Source: Flavobacterium limi
GTDB lineage: Bacteria > Bacteroidota > Bacteroidia > Flavobacteriales > Flavobacteriaceae
Assembly: GCF_010645075.1 (NCBI RefSeq)
Contig: NZ_JAADZV010000011.1
Location: 1 to 64,000, forward strand
Reading direction: 5' to 3'
Length of the DNA stretch: 64,000 nucleotides
Part shown: piece after piece, positions 33,113 through 42,482 of the stretch
Layout of the letters: the number at the start of each line of letters is the position of its first letter
How positions within the stretch are numbered: the stretch's first letter is position 1
Program-made: the position numbers and the translations under genes
Notes under the pieces: model-generated
The model's input: only the letters and a program-made list of their open reading frames with translations
The model's database searches: none
Told to the model about the DNA's origin: nothing

Positions 33113-33865
33113 TTGCAGCCCATTATAAAAATAGAATCCCTTTCGAAAAAGTACAAAGATGCAGAAATGTATTCTTTGAACGATGTTTCCCTCGATATCA
33201 ACGAAGGACAGATTTTTGGTTTGCTGGGTCCAAACGGTGCCGGAAAAACCACTTTGATTTCCATGCTCTGCGGATTGGTAAAACCTACTTCGGGACATTT
33301 TACAATTGATGGTTTAGACTATCAGCATCAGGCTTCAAAAATTAAAAAAATCATAGGCGTTGTTCCTCAGGAATATGCCTTGTACCCGACTTTGACGGCA
33401 AGAGAAAATCTCCATTATTTTGGCAGTATGTACGGTTTGAAAGGCTCTGATTTAAAAGACAAAGTAATCGTGGCTTTGGATCTTTTAGGATTATTGAAAT
33501 TTGCCGATAAACAAGTTCAGACTTTTTCGGGCGGAATGAAACGCAGGGTAAATCTAATTGCCGGAATCCTGCATAATCCAAAAGTGTTGTTTTTGGATGA
33601 GCCAACGGTTGGTGTTGATGTTCAGTCTAGAAATGCTATTATTGATTATTTGAAAGAGCTGAACCAAAACGGAACAACCATTATTTATACTTCGCATCAT
33701 TTGGCTGAAGCCGAAGATTTCTGCGACACGATTGCCATTTTAGATCAGGGACAAATTTACGCACAGGAAACTCCGTCAATATTAATTGAATCTGTAAAAG
33801 ATGCCCGAAATCTCGAAGATGTTTTTATTTCATTAACCGGTAAAGCCCTGAGAGATGATATATAA
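33113..33865 (+). CDS. ABC transporter ATP-binding protein
   Basis: 250 residues with Walker A (GPNGAGKTT, 39-47), signature FSGGMKRR and Walker B LFLDEPTVGVD. The only start that keeps the N-terminal strand (IIKIESLSKKY) is a TTG at 33113; the next ATG would remove it. It overlaps the permease gene by 11 bases. The pair probably exports pigment or a precursor across the inner membrane. Confidence 0.9.
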   Translation: MQPIIKIESLSKKYKDAEMYSLNDVSLDINEGQIFGLLGPNGAGKTTLISMLCGLVKPTSGHFTIDGLDYQHQASKIKKIIGVVPQEYALYPTLTARENLHYFGSMYGLKGSDLKDKVIVALDLLGLLKFADKQVQTFSGGMKRRVNLIAGILHNPKVLFLDEPTVGVDVQSRNAIIDYLKELNQNGTTIIYTSHHLAEAEDFCDTIAILDQGQIYAQETPSILIESVKDARNLEDVFISLTGKALRDDI

Positions 33866-35138
33866 AATCCGGATGTCGGTAGTAAAAGAATTTCTTTTGT
33901 TAAAAAGAGATTTAGGCGGACTCATTATTTTATTTGTCATGCCTTTGGTTTTGGTCATTGCCGTAACCATAATTCAGGACAGTACTTTTAAAACGGTATC
34001 CAATTCTAAAATTCAGATTCTTTTGGTGGATAAGGACCAAGGATCTGTTTCTAAAACCGTTTTTGAAAATTTAGAAAAAAGCAGCTATTTTACCGTTGTA
34101 ACACAAATAGACCATAAAGCGGTTACAGAAGAAATTGCCAGAGAAAATGTTTACAGAGGAAAATTTCAGCTGGCGATTGTAATTCCGGAAAATCTAAGTT
34201 CTGATTTACAAACTAAAGTCGAGCAGAATGTAGAAAAAATTGTCAGCAATTTAGGTTTGACAGACAGTATTTCAACTGCAGAACCTCAACGCATTATTAA
34301 AGAAAAAGAAGTAAAACTGTATTTTGATCCGGCGGTCCAAATGAGTTTCAAAAATGCCGTTATGAGTTCGATTGACAAAATGATTTCGCAGATTGAAACC
34401 AAATCGATTTATTCGACTTTTCAAAAACAATTGGGAGAAGAAACGATCAATTTTGAGCAAAAAAACTTTATTACTTTCAAAGAAATAATTCCGAGAATCA
34501 ATAATAAAGAAGTGCTTCCAAATTCTGTTCAGCACAACGTTCCGGCCTGGACGCTATTTGCAATCTTTTTTATTGTGATTCCGTTATCGATCAATATTGT
34601 AAAAGAAAAAACACAGGGAACTTTTGTTCGGTTAAGAACCAATCCCGTTTCTAATTTAGTTGTGATTATTGGCAAAACCATCACCTACTCGATCATTTGT
34701 ATGATCCAGTTTTATATGATGGTTGCCGTTGCGGTGTTTTTATTCCCCTCAATCGGATTGCCTTCTTTAAACATCGAAGGACACTTTATATTGACAAGTG
34801 TTGTAGCACTATTTTCAGGTTTCGCAGCAATCGGGTACGGAATCTTATTAGGAACTGTCGCCAGCACGCAGGAACAATCTGCTCCGTTTGGTGCAACAAG
34901 CGTGATTATTTTGGCAGCCATTGGAGGTGTTTGGGTTCCGGTTTTTGCGATGCCGAAAATCATGCAGTATATTGCAAAATCTTCTCCAATGAACTGGGGA
35001 CTGGAAGCATTTTATGATGTTTTATTACGCAACAGTTCTTTCGTAGAAATCATTCCACAAATAAGTTTGTTATTTTTGTTTTTCATTATTACAACCGCCA
35101 TCGCCTTATTTTATGACAAAAAGAAAAGAACAGTATAA
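33855..35138 (+). CDS. ABC-2 type transporter permease
   Basis: 427 residues. One membrane helix near residues 22-42 is followed by a large extracytoplasmic domain of about 180 residues, then five or six helices, the layout of the YhhJ/ABC-2 exporter type. It contains VPAWTLFAIFFIVIPLSIN and KTQGTFVRLRTNP. It pairs with the overlapping ATP-binding gene and in turn overlaps the thioesterase gene by 26 bases. Confidence 0.88.
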   Translation: MIYKIRMSVVKEFLLLKRDLGGLIILFVMPLVLVIAVTIIQDSTFKTVSNSKIQILLVDKDQGSVSKTVFENLEKSSYFTVVTQIDHKAVTEEIARENVYRGKFQLAIVIPENLSSDLQTKVEQNVEKIVSNLGLTDSISTAEPQRIIKEKEVKLYFDPAVQMSFKNAVMSSIDKMISQIETKSIYSTFQKQLGEETINFEQKNFITFKEIIPRINNKEVLPNSVQHNVPAWTLFAIFFIVIPLSINIVKEKTQGTFVRLRTNPVSNLVVIIGKTITYSIICMIQFYMMVAVAVFLFPSIGLPSLNIEGHFILTSVVALFSGFAAIGYGILLGTVASTQEQSAPFGATSVIILAAIGGVWVPVFAMPKIMQYIAKSSPMNWGLEAFYDVLLRNSSFVEIIPQISLLFLFFIITTAIALFYDKKKRTV

Positions 35139-35562
35139 CGAAGCCACCAACCTGACCGTTTCTCACGAAATCAGAATTCGTTTTAACGAAACAGATCCGC
35201 TTGGGATTGTCTGGCACGGCAATTATATCACCTATTTCGAAGATGGACGTGAGGCTTTTGGACGTCAGCACGGACTTACGTATTTAGATATTGGCAATAC
35301 CGGTTATACAACACCAATTGTAAAATCTAAATGTGAGCATAAATTGTCCTTGCGTTATGGGGATGTCGTGACAATTGAAACTACAGTTGTAGATACGCCA
35401 GCCGCCAAAATGATTTACAGATTTAAAATTATAGATGCCAAAGGCGAAGTGGCCTGCACGGGTGAAACAACCCAGGTATTTTTAGACAAAGAAGGGAATT
35501 TGATGCTGACGAACCCTCCTTTTTATGAGGAATGGAAAAGGAAAGTTGGGTTGTTGAAGTAA
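35113..35562 (+). CDS. Acyl-CoA/ACP thioesterase, 4-hydroxybenzoyl-CoA type
   Basis: 149 residues of the hot-dog fold. The motif RFNETDPLGIVWHGNYITYFEDGREAF is that of the 4-HBT/YbgC family, with the active-site Asp (in TDPLG) and His in WHGNY. It could release or edit chains on ACP, or act on coumaroyl thioesters. Its start lies inside the permease gene (26-base overlap). Confidence 0.85.
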   Translation: MTKRKEQYNEATNLTVSHEIRIRFNETDPLGIVWHGNYITYFEDGREAFGRQHGLTYLDIGNTGYTTPIVKSKCEHKLSLRYGDVVTIETTVVDTPAAKMIYRFKIIDAKGEVACTGETTQVFLDKEGNLMLTNPPFYEEWKRKVGLLK

Positions 35563-35572
35563 AAATAATTAC

Positions 35573-36088
35573 ATGAAACACTTTAGAACGCAATTCAATT
35601 ATATAATTCTTGTTGGTAGATTTATCTTCACAATTTTTTTTGCTGGTTTATCCGTTTTAATGCTATATCTAATCATTGAAAATTTTATGGCAAAAGATTA
35701 TTTAGCTATGATGATTTTTGGAATAATATTTAATTTAATAATGATATATTTTACTTATCTTTTAATTATTGCTATTATTAAACAATCATATAATTTCACA
35801 TTTGAAGAAGGAAGTATATATAAGATTTCTGTTTTATCTCGTCAAAAAGAGTTGTTGAAAACAACAGAAATTAAAGGTTTCAGCACTTCAGAATATCCAT
35901 TAAAAATTTGGAATTTTAAATCCCTAATATTGTACTTTCAAAACGGAAAAAAAATAGAACTTCCTCAATTTTTATATTTTAATTTTAAAGAGATTGAAAA
36001 TAAATTAATTGAAAATTCTATTAGAAAATTTGGCCATGAAAAGCACAAATGGAAATCTATTACTTCTCGACATTATGAATTTGAATAG
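35573..36088 (+). CDS. Membrane protein of unknown function
   Basis: 171 residues with two N-terminal membrane helices (about 10-35 and 42-68) and a C-terminal domain with a PH-like strand pattern (YNFTFEEGSIYKISVLSRQK). It is markedly more AT-rich than the pigment genes on both sides and has no counterpart that I know of in such clusters. It may be a later insertion into the operon. Confidence 0.6.
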   Translation: MKHFRTQFNYIILVGRFIFTIFFAGLSVLMLYLIIENFMAKDYLAMMIFGIIFNLIMIYFTYLLIIAIIKQSYNFTFEEGSIYKISVLSRQKELLKTTEIKGFSTSEYPLKIWNFKSLILYFQNGKKIELPQFLYFNFKEIENKLIENSIRKFGHEKHKWKSITSRHYEFE

Positions 36089-36130
36089 TAATTTCATCTT
36101 TAATAATTTTCGAGATAGAAAAACAATAAA

Positions 36131-37279
36131 ATGACAAAAGAAATATACATAACACAAACGAATTGTATCACACCTTTAGGTTTTGATGTTGCATCAAACA
36201 TCGAAGCGATTCTTCGTGGTGATTCCGGAATTCAGCTGCACAATGATATTTCTTTGATGCCGAATTCATTTTATGCTTCAATAATTAGTGATGAAGATAT
36301 TAATAACGCTTTCGCGGAAGTTAGTTCCGAAACCAAATATTCCCGTTTAGAAAAAATGATGATTCTGGCTTTAGAGCCAATTATCAAAAATTCAGGAGTG
36401 AAATTAAATTTAAAAACCGCTTTTATACTTTCAACAACAAAAGGAAATGTTACCGCTTTAAAAGATCATTCTGAGGAAAGTTTTAATAACGCACATTTAG
36501 ATGTTCTGGCAAAAAATGTTGCTGATTTTTTTAAGTTTCAGACACAGCCAATTGTGGTTTCAAACGCCTGCGTTTCCGGAATTTTAGCCGTTTCGGTTGC
36601 TAAAAGAATGATTCAGTCAGAGCTTTATGATAACATTTTTGTGGTGGCAGGCGACGAAGTTTCGGAGTTTGTTTTGTCCGGTTTTAATGCTTTTCAGGCG
36701 ATGAGTGAATTGCCCTGCAAGCCGTATTCTAAAAACCGAACTGGTGTAAGTTTGGGTGAAGCAACGGCGGCAGTTTTAGTTTCAGCGGAAGCCAAAGATG
36801 CCAAAATAAAAGTTATTGGAGACAGTTCGATCAACGATGCGAATCATATTTCGGGGCCTTCCAGAACGGGCGAAGGTTTATTCAGAAGTATTCAGAATGC
36901 TTTGAAAGAAGCCCAGATTGAAGCCAACAAATTAGATTATATTTCAGCACACGGAACGGCAACGCCTTATAATGACGAAATGGAAGCGATTGCTTTAAAT
37001 CGTTTAGATTTACAAAATGTTCCCGTTAATAGTTTAAAAGGATTTTACGGTCATACCTTAGGCGCTTCGGGATTATTAGAAACCGTAATTGCGATTGAAT
37101 CTGCCAATCAAAATATCTTTTTTGAATCGAAAGGTTTTGATGAACTTGGTGTAAGCGAGTCTATCAATGTGATTGAAAAAAACAGAGAAGCAAATATTGA
37201 TTTCTTTTTGAAAACGGCTTCCGGGTTTGGAGGTTGTAATACGGCTGTGGTTTTTGAGAAAATAAAAATTCAAACTTAA
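36131..37279 (+). CDS. Beta-ketoacyl-ACP synthase, FabF-like, active
   Basis: 382 residues with the full triad: Cys147 (SNACVSG), His in SAHGTATP and His in YGHTLGASG. It belongs to the type II ketosynthases of aryl polyene clusters. It lies between two AT-rich accessory genes. It is followed after the SUKH remnant by a ketosynthase-like N-terminal-domain protein and an ACP. Confidence 0.88.
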   Translation: MTKEIYITQTNCITPLGFDVASNIEAILRGDSGIQLHNDISLMPNSFYASIISDEDINNAFAEVSSETKYSRLEKMMILALEPIIKNSGVKLNLKTAFILSTTKGNVTALKDHSEESFNNAHLDVLAKNVADFFKFQTQPIVVSNACVSGILAVSVAKRMIQSELYDNIFVVAGDEVSEFVLSGFNAFQAMSELPCKPYSKNRTGVSLGEATAAVLVSAEAKDAKIKVIGDSSINDANHISGPSRTGEGLFRSIQNALKEAQIEANKLDYISAHGTATPYNDEMEAIALNRLDLQNVPVNSLKGFYGHTLGASGLLETVIAIESANQNIFFESKGFDELGVSESINVIEKNREANIDFFLKTASGFGGCNTAVVFEKIKIQT

Positions 37280-37283
37280 ACAA

Positions 37284-37765
37284 ATGAATTTAGACGAATC
37301 TCTTTTCAAGGAAGCTTTAAAAATTCAGAATTTTGATTTTGATAATAATACAATCAAAGTTACTGATAAAACAATTGAGTTTCTAGAAAGTATTGATTTA
37401 TCATCTGAAGCACTAGAGTTTTTAAAAACGTTTTCTTTTAGAGAAGAAATTGAATTTGGAAATGTTTATTTCAATTGCGTAAATAGAATCAGAACAGAAA
37501 ATCAGGAAGAAGAAAATAAAGAAATTTATAAAAATAATTTGTTAATCATTGGCTCCGGTCTTAATGGGATCCAATTGTTTTAAATACAAAAACAGGAAAT
37601 GTCGGATATGTTTTTCATGATATCCTTTGGGAAAATGACAGTATTGAAGATTTAGACAAAATTTATATTGACTTAAAAATGAGTGTCGGAACTTTCTTTT
37701 ACAAATCAGTTACTGAAGAAGATTTTCCTATTGACGCTTACGAAGCAGAAGATTATATAAAATAA
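37284..37765 (+). pseudogene. SMI1/KNR4 (SUKH) family protein, frameshifted
   Basis: The first 99 codons run to 37583, where the frame ends abnormally (NGIQLF). Adding one G to GGG at about 37567-37569 restores GSGLNGDPIVLNTKTGNVGY and continues to a stop at 37765, giving about 160 residues. The LLIIGSGLNGDPI segment is typical of SUKH proteins, which often serve as immunity proteins of polymorphic toxins. It is AT-rich and foreign to the pigment pathway, so probably a stray immunity gene. Confidence 0.75.
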
Positions 37766-37768
37766 AAA

Positions 37769-38413
37769 ATGACTCAAAACAAAATCAACATACAATCCTA
37801 TATCAAAATCGAAAACAACGAAATTGTTCTCAACGGAACTTCTGTATTCAAAATTGAACCAACCGATTTTACAGATTTTGCCAAACAAGCCTATCGTAAT
37901 TTTGAAATGCAGTATCCAAAGTTTTTTAAAATGGATGCTTTGAGCAAACTGGCATTTTTAGGTTCGGAATTGCTTTTGAGCCCGATTGTTTCTACTGACC
38001 CGAGCGATAGCGAACTGGCGAAGCAAAAAGAAAATAATATCGCTTTGGTTTTGGCCAATAAATCCTCAAGTTTAGATACCGATGTAAAATATCAGGAATC
38101 CATTTCAGACAAAGAAAACTATTTTCCGAGTCCGGCGGTTTTTGTTTATACACTGCCCAATATTTGCCTCGGCGAAATAAGTATACGCCATCAGCTGAAA
38201 AGTGAGAATTCTTTCTTTATATTTGATGCTTTCAACACCGACTTTATGTCTAACTATTCGGAAATATTGTTAAACACAAATAAAGCAGAAAAAGTTTTGT
38301 GCGGCTGGGCAGAACTTTTTAATGACAATTATAAAGCGTTTCTTTGCATAATAGACAAAGAAGAAAACGAAAAATACAAAAACGAAAATATCAATACATT
38401 ATACCATAAATAA
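37769..38413 (+). CDS. Ketosynthase-like N-terminal-domain protein
   Basis: 214 residues resembling the beta-ketoacyl synthase N-terminal-like family (Ketoacyl-synt_2): LAFLGSELLLSPI, ALVLANKSSSLDTDVKYQES and FVYTLPNICLGEISIRHQ. It is about half the length of a true ketosynthase and lacks the His-His part of the triad. Such proteins occur in aryl polyene clusters, probably as partners in a condensing complex. It lies 3 bases after the SUKH remnant's stop and 3 before an ACP gene. Confidence 0.75.
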   Translation: MTQNKINIQSYIKIENNEIVLNGTSVFKIEPTDFTDFAKQAYRNFEMQYPKFFKMDALSKLAFLGSELLLSPIVSTDPSDSELAKQKENNIALVLANKSSSLDTDVKYQESISDKENYFPSPAVFVYTLPNICLGEISIRHQLKSENSFFIFDAFNTDFMSNYSEILLNTNKAEKVLCGWAELFNDNYKAFLCIIDKEENEKYKNENINTLYHK

Positions 38414-38415
38414 TC

Positions 38416-38673
38416 ATGGAAGCATTAAAAGCAGAATTAAAAAATAAAATTATTACGACTCTAAACCTTGAAGATATCGCTGTAGAAGACATTGCAGATA
38501 ACGACCCTTTGTTTGGAGACGGTTTAGGTCTGGACTCGATTGATGCACTTGAACTAATCGTGATTTTAGATAAGGATTACGGAATTAAATTAGTGGATCC
38601 GAAAGAAGGAAAATCTATTTTCCAGTCTATTGAAACTATGGCGGCTTACATTGACGCTAACAGAACGAAATAA
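38416..38673 (+). CDS. Acyl carrier protein 2
   Basis: 85 residues, acidic, with the phosphopantetheine attachment site Ser41 in GLGLDSIDALEL. It lies directly before the ketosynthase and chain-length-factor-like pair. Two ACPs (see 27536) suggest separate carriers for the polyene and the alkyl chains, or for starter and extender units. Confidence 0.93.
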   Translation: MEALKAELKNKIITTLNLEDIAVEDIADNDPLFGDGLGLDSIDALELIVILDKDYGIKLVDPKEGKSIFQSIETMAAYIDANRTK

Positions 38674-38708
38674 TCACATAAATTTGTCAAAGATTGCTAA
38701 TTAAAAAA

Positions 38709-38791
38709 TTAGCGGCTCAGCGACTTTGCGAGATTAAATTTGTAGGCTTGTTTTTCTTAGCTGTTAGAAATATGCTCGCTAAGACGCTAAG
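38709..38791. repeat. Intergenic repeat with inverted TTAGCG/CGCTAA units
   Basis: The 150-base gap has TTAGCGGCTCAGCGACTTTG at 38709 onward and an inverted relative CTCGCTAAGACGCTAAG at 38775-38791. Similar TTAGCG...CTTTGCG strings are, as I recall, frequent between genes in Flavobacterium. Probably a dispersed short repeat rather than a terminator. Confidence 0.45.
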
Positions 38792-38823
38792 TTTAATTTA
38801 CAATCTAAAATCCGAAATCTAAA

Positions 38824-40023
38824 ATGACAAAAGGTGTTGCCATAACCGGAATGGGAATTGTTTCTGCGATCGGAAATACGGTTGAAGAAAATTACGTTTC
38901 GTTAATCGAAAATAAAATCGGCATTGCTCAGATTCAGCATATTTCGACCGTTCACGCCAATGTAATTAAAGTCGGCGAAATCAAAAAAACAAATGAGCAG
39001 CTTATTGCCGAATTGCGTCTGGACGAAACCAATAATTTTTCGAGAACCGCTATGATTGGTACTTTGGCAGCCAGACAAGCTGTTAAAAATGCCGGAATTT
39101 CATCGATCAACGAATTCAGAACCGGACTCATTTCAGCCACCAGTGTGGGCGGAATGGACATGACCGAAAAGCATTATTATGATTATTTCGAAAAACCGGA
39201 ACTGGTAAAATATATTACCTGTCATGACGGTGGTGATGTGGCAGATAAAATTGCCGAAGAGTTAGGTTTAAAGGGAATGGTTACGACAATCAGTACCGCC
39301 TGCTCATCAGCTGCCAATTCGATTATGCTGGGTGCCAGATTGATTAAAACCGGAAAATTAGATCGTGTAATTGTGGGAGGAGCTGATGCTTTGGCAAAAT
39401 TCACTATCAATGGTTTTAAGACTTTGATGATTTTATCTGACGATTACAATAAACCTTTTGACAATAATCGTAAAGGTTTAAATCTTGGCGAAGCAGCAGC
39501 TTACTTAGTTTTAGAATCGGATGAAATTGTCGCAAAACAAAATAAGAAAGTGCTGGCAAGAGTTTCAGGCTACGGAAATGCAAATGACGCTTTCCATCAG
39601 ACTGCATCTTCCGAAAATGGAGACGGTGCCTATCTGGCAATGAAAAAAGCGTTTGAAGTTTCAGGTTTAAAACCTTCTGAAATCGACTACATCAACGTAC
39701 ACGGAACCGCAACACCAAACAACGATTTATCGGAGGGAAGAGCTTTAAAAAGAATTTACGAAGACGAAAAAGTTCCGGATTTCAGTTCTACAAAACCTTT
39801 TACAGGCCACACTTTAGCAGCGGCCGCAGCAATTGAAGCTGTGTACAGTGTTTTGGCTATTCAGAATAATGTGGTTTATCCGAATCTAAATTTCGAAACT
39901 CAAATGGAAGAATTTGATCTGCAACCGCAGACTTCTTTAAAAAATAAAAACATCGAACACGTTTTATCCAACTCTTTTGGTTTTGGAGGAAACTGTTCGA
40001 CCCTTATATTTTCAAAAAGCTAA
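38824..40023 (+). CDS. Beta-ketoacyl-ACP synthase, FabF-like, active
   Basis: 399 residues with Cys160 (STACSSA), His in NVHGTATPNND and His in FTGHTLAAA, so catalytically complete. Its stop overlaps the next gene by one base (TAATG), and that gene encodes a ketosynthase homologue without catalytic residues. The arrangement is that of a KS and chain-length-factor heterodimer, as in ApeO-ApeC of aryl polyene synthesis. It is the likely polyene-elongating condensing enzyme. Confidence 0.9.
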   Translation: MTKGVAITGMGIVSAIGNTVEENYVSLIENKIGIAQIQHISTVHANVIKVGEIKKTNEQLIAELRLDETNNFSRTAMIGTLAARQAVKNAGISSINEFRTGLISATSVGGMDMTEKHYYDYFEKPELVKYITCHDGGDVADKIAEELGLKGMVTTISTACSSAANSIMLGARLIKTGKLDRVIVGGADALAKFTINGFKTLMILSDDYNKPFDNNRKGLNLGEAAAYLVLESDEIVAKQNKKVLARVSGYGNANDAFHQTASSENGDGAYLAMKKAFEVSGLKPSEIDYINVHGTATPNNDLSEGRALKRIYEDEKVPDFSSTKPFTGHTLAAAAAIEAVYSVLAIQNNVVYPNLNFETQMEEFDLQPQTSLKNKNIEHVLSNSFGFGGNCSTLIFSKS

Positions 40024-41084
40024 TGAAAAAAACATATATAAATGGAGTAGGCTGTATTTCGACTCAAAAAACATTTGATACTGTTTTTTTGGAAGAAGCG
40101 GTTGTAAATCATGATGAAAATGTACTGGCCGTTATTCCCCCGGTTTACAAAGATTATATTTCCCCTGCTGCAATCCGCAGAATGGCAAAAGGGGTAAAAA
40201 ACGGAATCGTAGCTTCGGCCTTGGCTATGAAAGATTCCAATGTTGAAAACGTTGATGCGATTATAACCGGAACAGGTTTGGGCTGCATCGAAGATTCTGA
40301 AAAATTCCTAAAAAGTATTTTAGATAATAACGAAGAGTTTCTAACACCGACTTCGTTTATTCAATCGACTCATAATACAGTTGGTGCACAGATTGCACTT
40401 TTACAGCAATGCAAAGGGTATAATTTCACATATGTTAACGGTGCTGTATCATTTGAGTCGGCTTTGATTGATGCAAAAATGCAGATTGAAGAAGAAGAAG
40501 CCAATTCTATTTTAGTTGGGGGCGTTGATGAAAATGGAGATTACACCACTGCCCTTTTCAAATTAAACGGAAGAATTAAAAAAGACAATTCAGGTCCGTA
40601 TGATGTTTTGACTTCTGCCACAAGTGGTGCTGTTTATGGAGAAGGTGCCAGTTTTTTTGTTTTGGAAAATGAAAGAAAAGAAAATACGTATGCTGAACTT
40701 TTGGATGTTTCGATTGTAAACACTCTGGAAGAAAATGAAGTTGAAGATGCAATTCAATCTTTTCTAAAATCGAATAATCTTGAAATTTCCGATGTGGATG
40801 TTTTGATTTTGGGTTTTGACGGAAATGCTGATTTCGAAAATTATTATAAAAATCTTGTTCAAAATTCGTTTGCTGAAACTCCTCAACTATATTACAAACA
40901 TTTGAGCGGCGAATACGATACTGCTTCGGCTTTTGCTTTATGGATGGCTTCTAAAATTTTAAAAACACAGGAAATTCCGGAAATCATAAAATTAAATCCG
41001 GTTTCAAAACCATCTTATAAAACGATTTTATTATACAATCAGTTAAACGGAAAAAACCATAGTTTTACACTGCTGACAAAATGA
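40023..41084 (+). CDS. Ketosynthase-like chain length factor (inactive)
   Basis: 353 residues of the ketosynthase fold. The nucleophile region reads NGAVSFES, with Val142 where Cys is expected; the HGTATP region is GFDGNADF; the last His region reads HLSGEYDTAS. All three catalytic residues are gone. This is the pattern of a chain length factor that pairs with the active synthase encoded just upstream and overlapping by one base. It should set polyene length. The stop overlaps the next start (ATGA). Confidence 0.82.
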   Translation: MKKTYINGVGCISTQKTFDTVFLEEAVVNHDENVLAVIPPVYKDYISPAAIRRMAKGVKNGIVASALAMKDSNVENVDAIITGTGLGCIEDSEKFLKSILDNNEEFLTPTSFIQSTHNTVGAQIALLQQCKGYNFTYVNGAVSFESALIDAKMQIEEEEANSILVGGVDENGDYTTALFKLNGRIKKDNSGPYDVLTSATSGAVYGEGASFFVLENERKENTYAELLDVSIVNTLEENEVEDAIQSFLKSNNLEISDVDVLILGFDGNADFENYYKNLVQNSFAETPQLYYKHLSGEYDTASAFALWMASKILKTQEIPEIIKLNPVSKPSYKTILLYNQLNGKNHSFTLLTK

Positions 41085-41857
41085 TAACGCACAAAAACAT
41101 ATCCCTGTTTTTTATCTTTTTGTTGCTTTTAGTATTTCTTCTAAATTTTTATACCGCAATAAATCTGTGGTTCTTTTTTGCTATAATTTTTATCTGGATC
41201 GGAATAAATGCTTTTGGTTCTGCCAGGATTTCATCTAATTATCATGTAAAGGCTTTCTGCGGTAATCCATTAGAAACAGAGAAAAAAATCGCACTTACTT
41301 TTGACGACGGTCCAAGTGAATTCACTTTAGAAGTTTTAGAACTTTTAAAAAAATACAATGTCAAAGCTACTTTTTTCTGCATTGGGAAAAATATTGCAGC
41401 GCATCCTGAAATCCTTCAAAAAGTGATAAATGAAGGTCATTTCGTTGGAAATCATTCGTATTCGCATTCTAAGTTTTTTGATTTTTATAATGCCAAAAGA
41501 ATAATCGAAGAACTTCAGAATACGGATAAACTTTTAGAGAAATTCACTTCCAAAAAAATCAACTTTTTCCGTCCGCCTTATGGAGTTACCACGCCTTCAA
41601 TCAGAAGAGCTTTAAAAGTTACCGGACATAAAGTAATCGGCTGGAATATTCGCTCGCTTGACGGTGGATTAAAAAATGAAGAATTAATTTTGAATCGAAT
41701 TAAAAAACGGGTTTCTTCCGGCGGAATCGTACTTTTGCACGATACTGCCCCACATTCTGTTTTAGTGTTGGAACGGTTTTTGCAATTTTTACAGCAAAAT
41801 CATTATGAAGTGGTTTCGATTGAAGAACTTTTGAATCTTAAAGCTTATGAAGACTAA
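41081..41857 (+). CDS. Polysaccharide deacetylase (NodB domain), membrane-anchored
   Basis: 258 residues. Two membrane helices (about 8-25, 28-46) precede a NodB domain with TFDDGP (73-78), HSYSH (metal His125 and His129), RPPYG and LLHDT. It is complete for a divalent-metal de-N-acetylase. Its substrate in the pigment pathway is unclear; it could act on a glycan or a cell-surface amide. It overlaps genes on both sides (4 and 11 bases), so it belongs to the operon. Confidence 0.85.
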   Translation: MITHKNISLFFIFLLLLVFLLNFYTAINLWFFFAIIFIWIGINAFGSARISSNYHVKAFCGNPLETEKKIALTFDDGPSEFTLEVLELLKKYNVKATFFCIGKNIAAHPEILQKVINEGHFVGNHSYSHSKFFDFYNAKRIIEELQNTDKLLEKFTSKKINFFRPPYGVTTPSIRRALKVTGHKVIGWNIRSLDGGLKNEELILNRIKKRVSSGGIVLLHDTAPHSVLVLERFLQFLQQNHYEVVSIEELLNLKAYED

Positions 41858-42482
41858 ATTATATTTTCTCCTTTTTTTACTAAACATCGGTTCTTTTACG
41901 CTTTTTGCTCAGGAACAAAAAATGACTCCTGCTGAAATAACTGCATTTAAAGAAGATGTAAATGTTGTTGCCAAAAAAATCAAAACCTTAAGCACGGATT
42001 TTGTCCAATACAAGCATTTGGATTTCTTATCGAAAGATATTGAAACTTCAGGAAAAATGTTTTTCAAGGAACCCGCATTATTGTCCTGGCAGTACAAAAA
42101 ACCATACAATTACAGCATCGTTTTCAAAAACGGAAAAATCCTGATTAACGACGAAGGAAAGAAAAGCGCCGTTGATATGGGCAACAGCAAAATCTTTACC
42201 CGCATCAATAAATTAATTGTTGGAAGTGTAAGCGGAAATATGTTTGATGACAAAGAATTTACGATTTCATATTTTAAATTAAAAGGTCAAAATCTGGCGA
42301 AGTTCATTCCTAAAGATGCTACGCTGAAAAAATACATCAAACAAATTGAACTGACTTTTGACAAAGAAGAAGCAACAGTGGTTCAGGTAAAATTATTGGA
42401 ATCATCTGACGATTATACCCGAATTGTATTAAAAAATAAAGTAATCAATGCAAAAATCGACGATTCAGTTTTTACTAATTAA
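41847..42482 (+). CDS. LolA-like periplasmic lipid/lipoprotein carrier
   Basis: 211 residues with a signal peptide (cut near LFAQ) and LolA-fold features: a FVQYKHLDFLS strand, GKMFFKEPALLSWQY and an exposed hydrophobic cavity pattern. Aryl polyene clusters carry such a LolA homologue, probably to move the lipid-like pigment through the periplasm. The 3' end overlaps the next gene by 35 bases. Confidence 0.85.
   Translation: MKTKLYFLLFLLNIGSFTLFAQEQKMTPAEITAFKEDVNVVAKKIKTLSTDFVQYKHLDFLSKDIETSGKMFFKEPALLSWQYKKPYNYSIVFKNGKILINDEGKKSAVDMGNSKIFTRINKLIVGSVSGNMFDDKEFTISYFKLKGQNLAKFIPKDATLKKYIKQIELTFDKEEATVVQVKLLESSDDYTRIVLKNKVINAKIDDSVFTN

Noticed and set aside
37284..37583. A complete 99-residue gene after the ketosynthase
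   Set aside because: The ending is abnormal for a SUKH protein, and one added G restores the family sequence to 37765.
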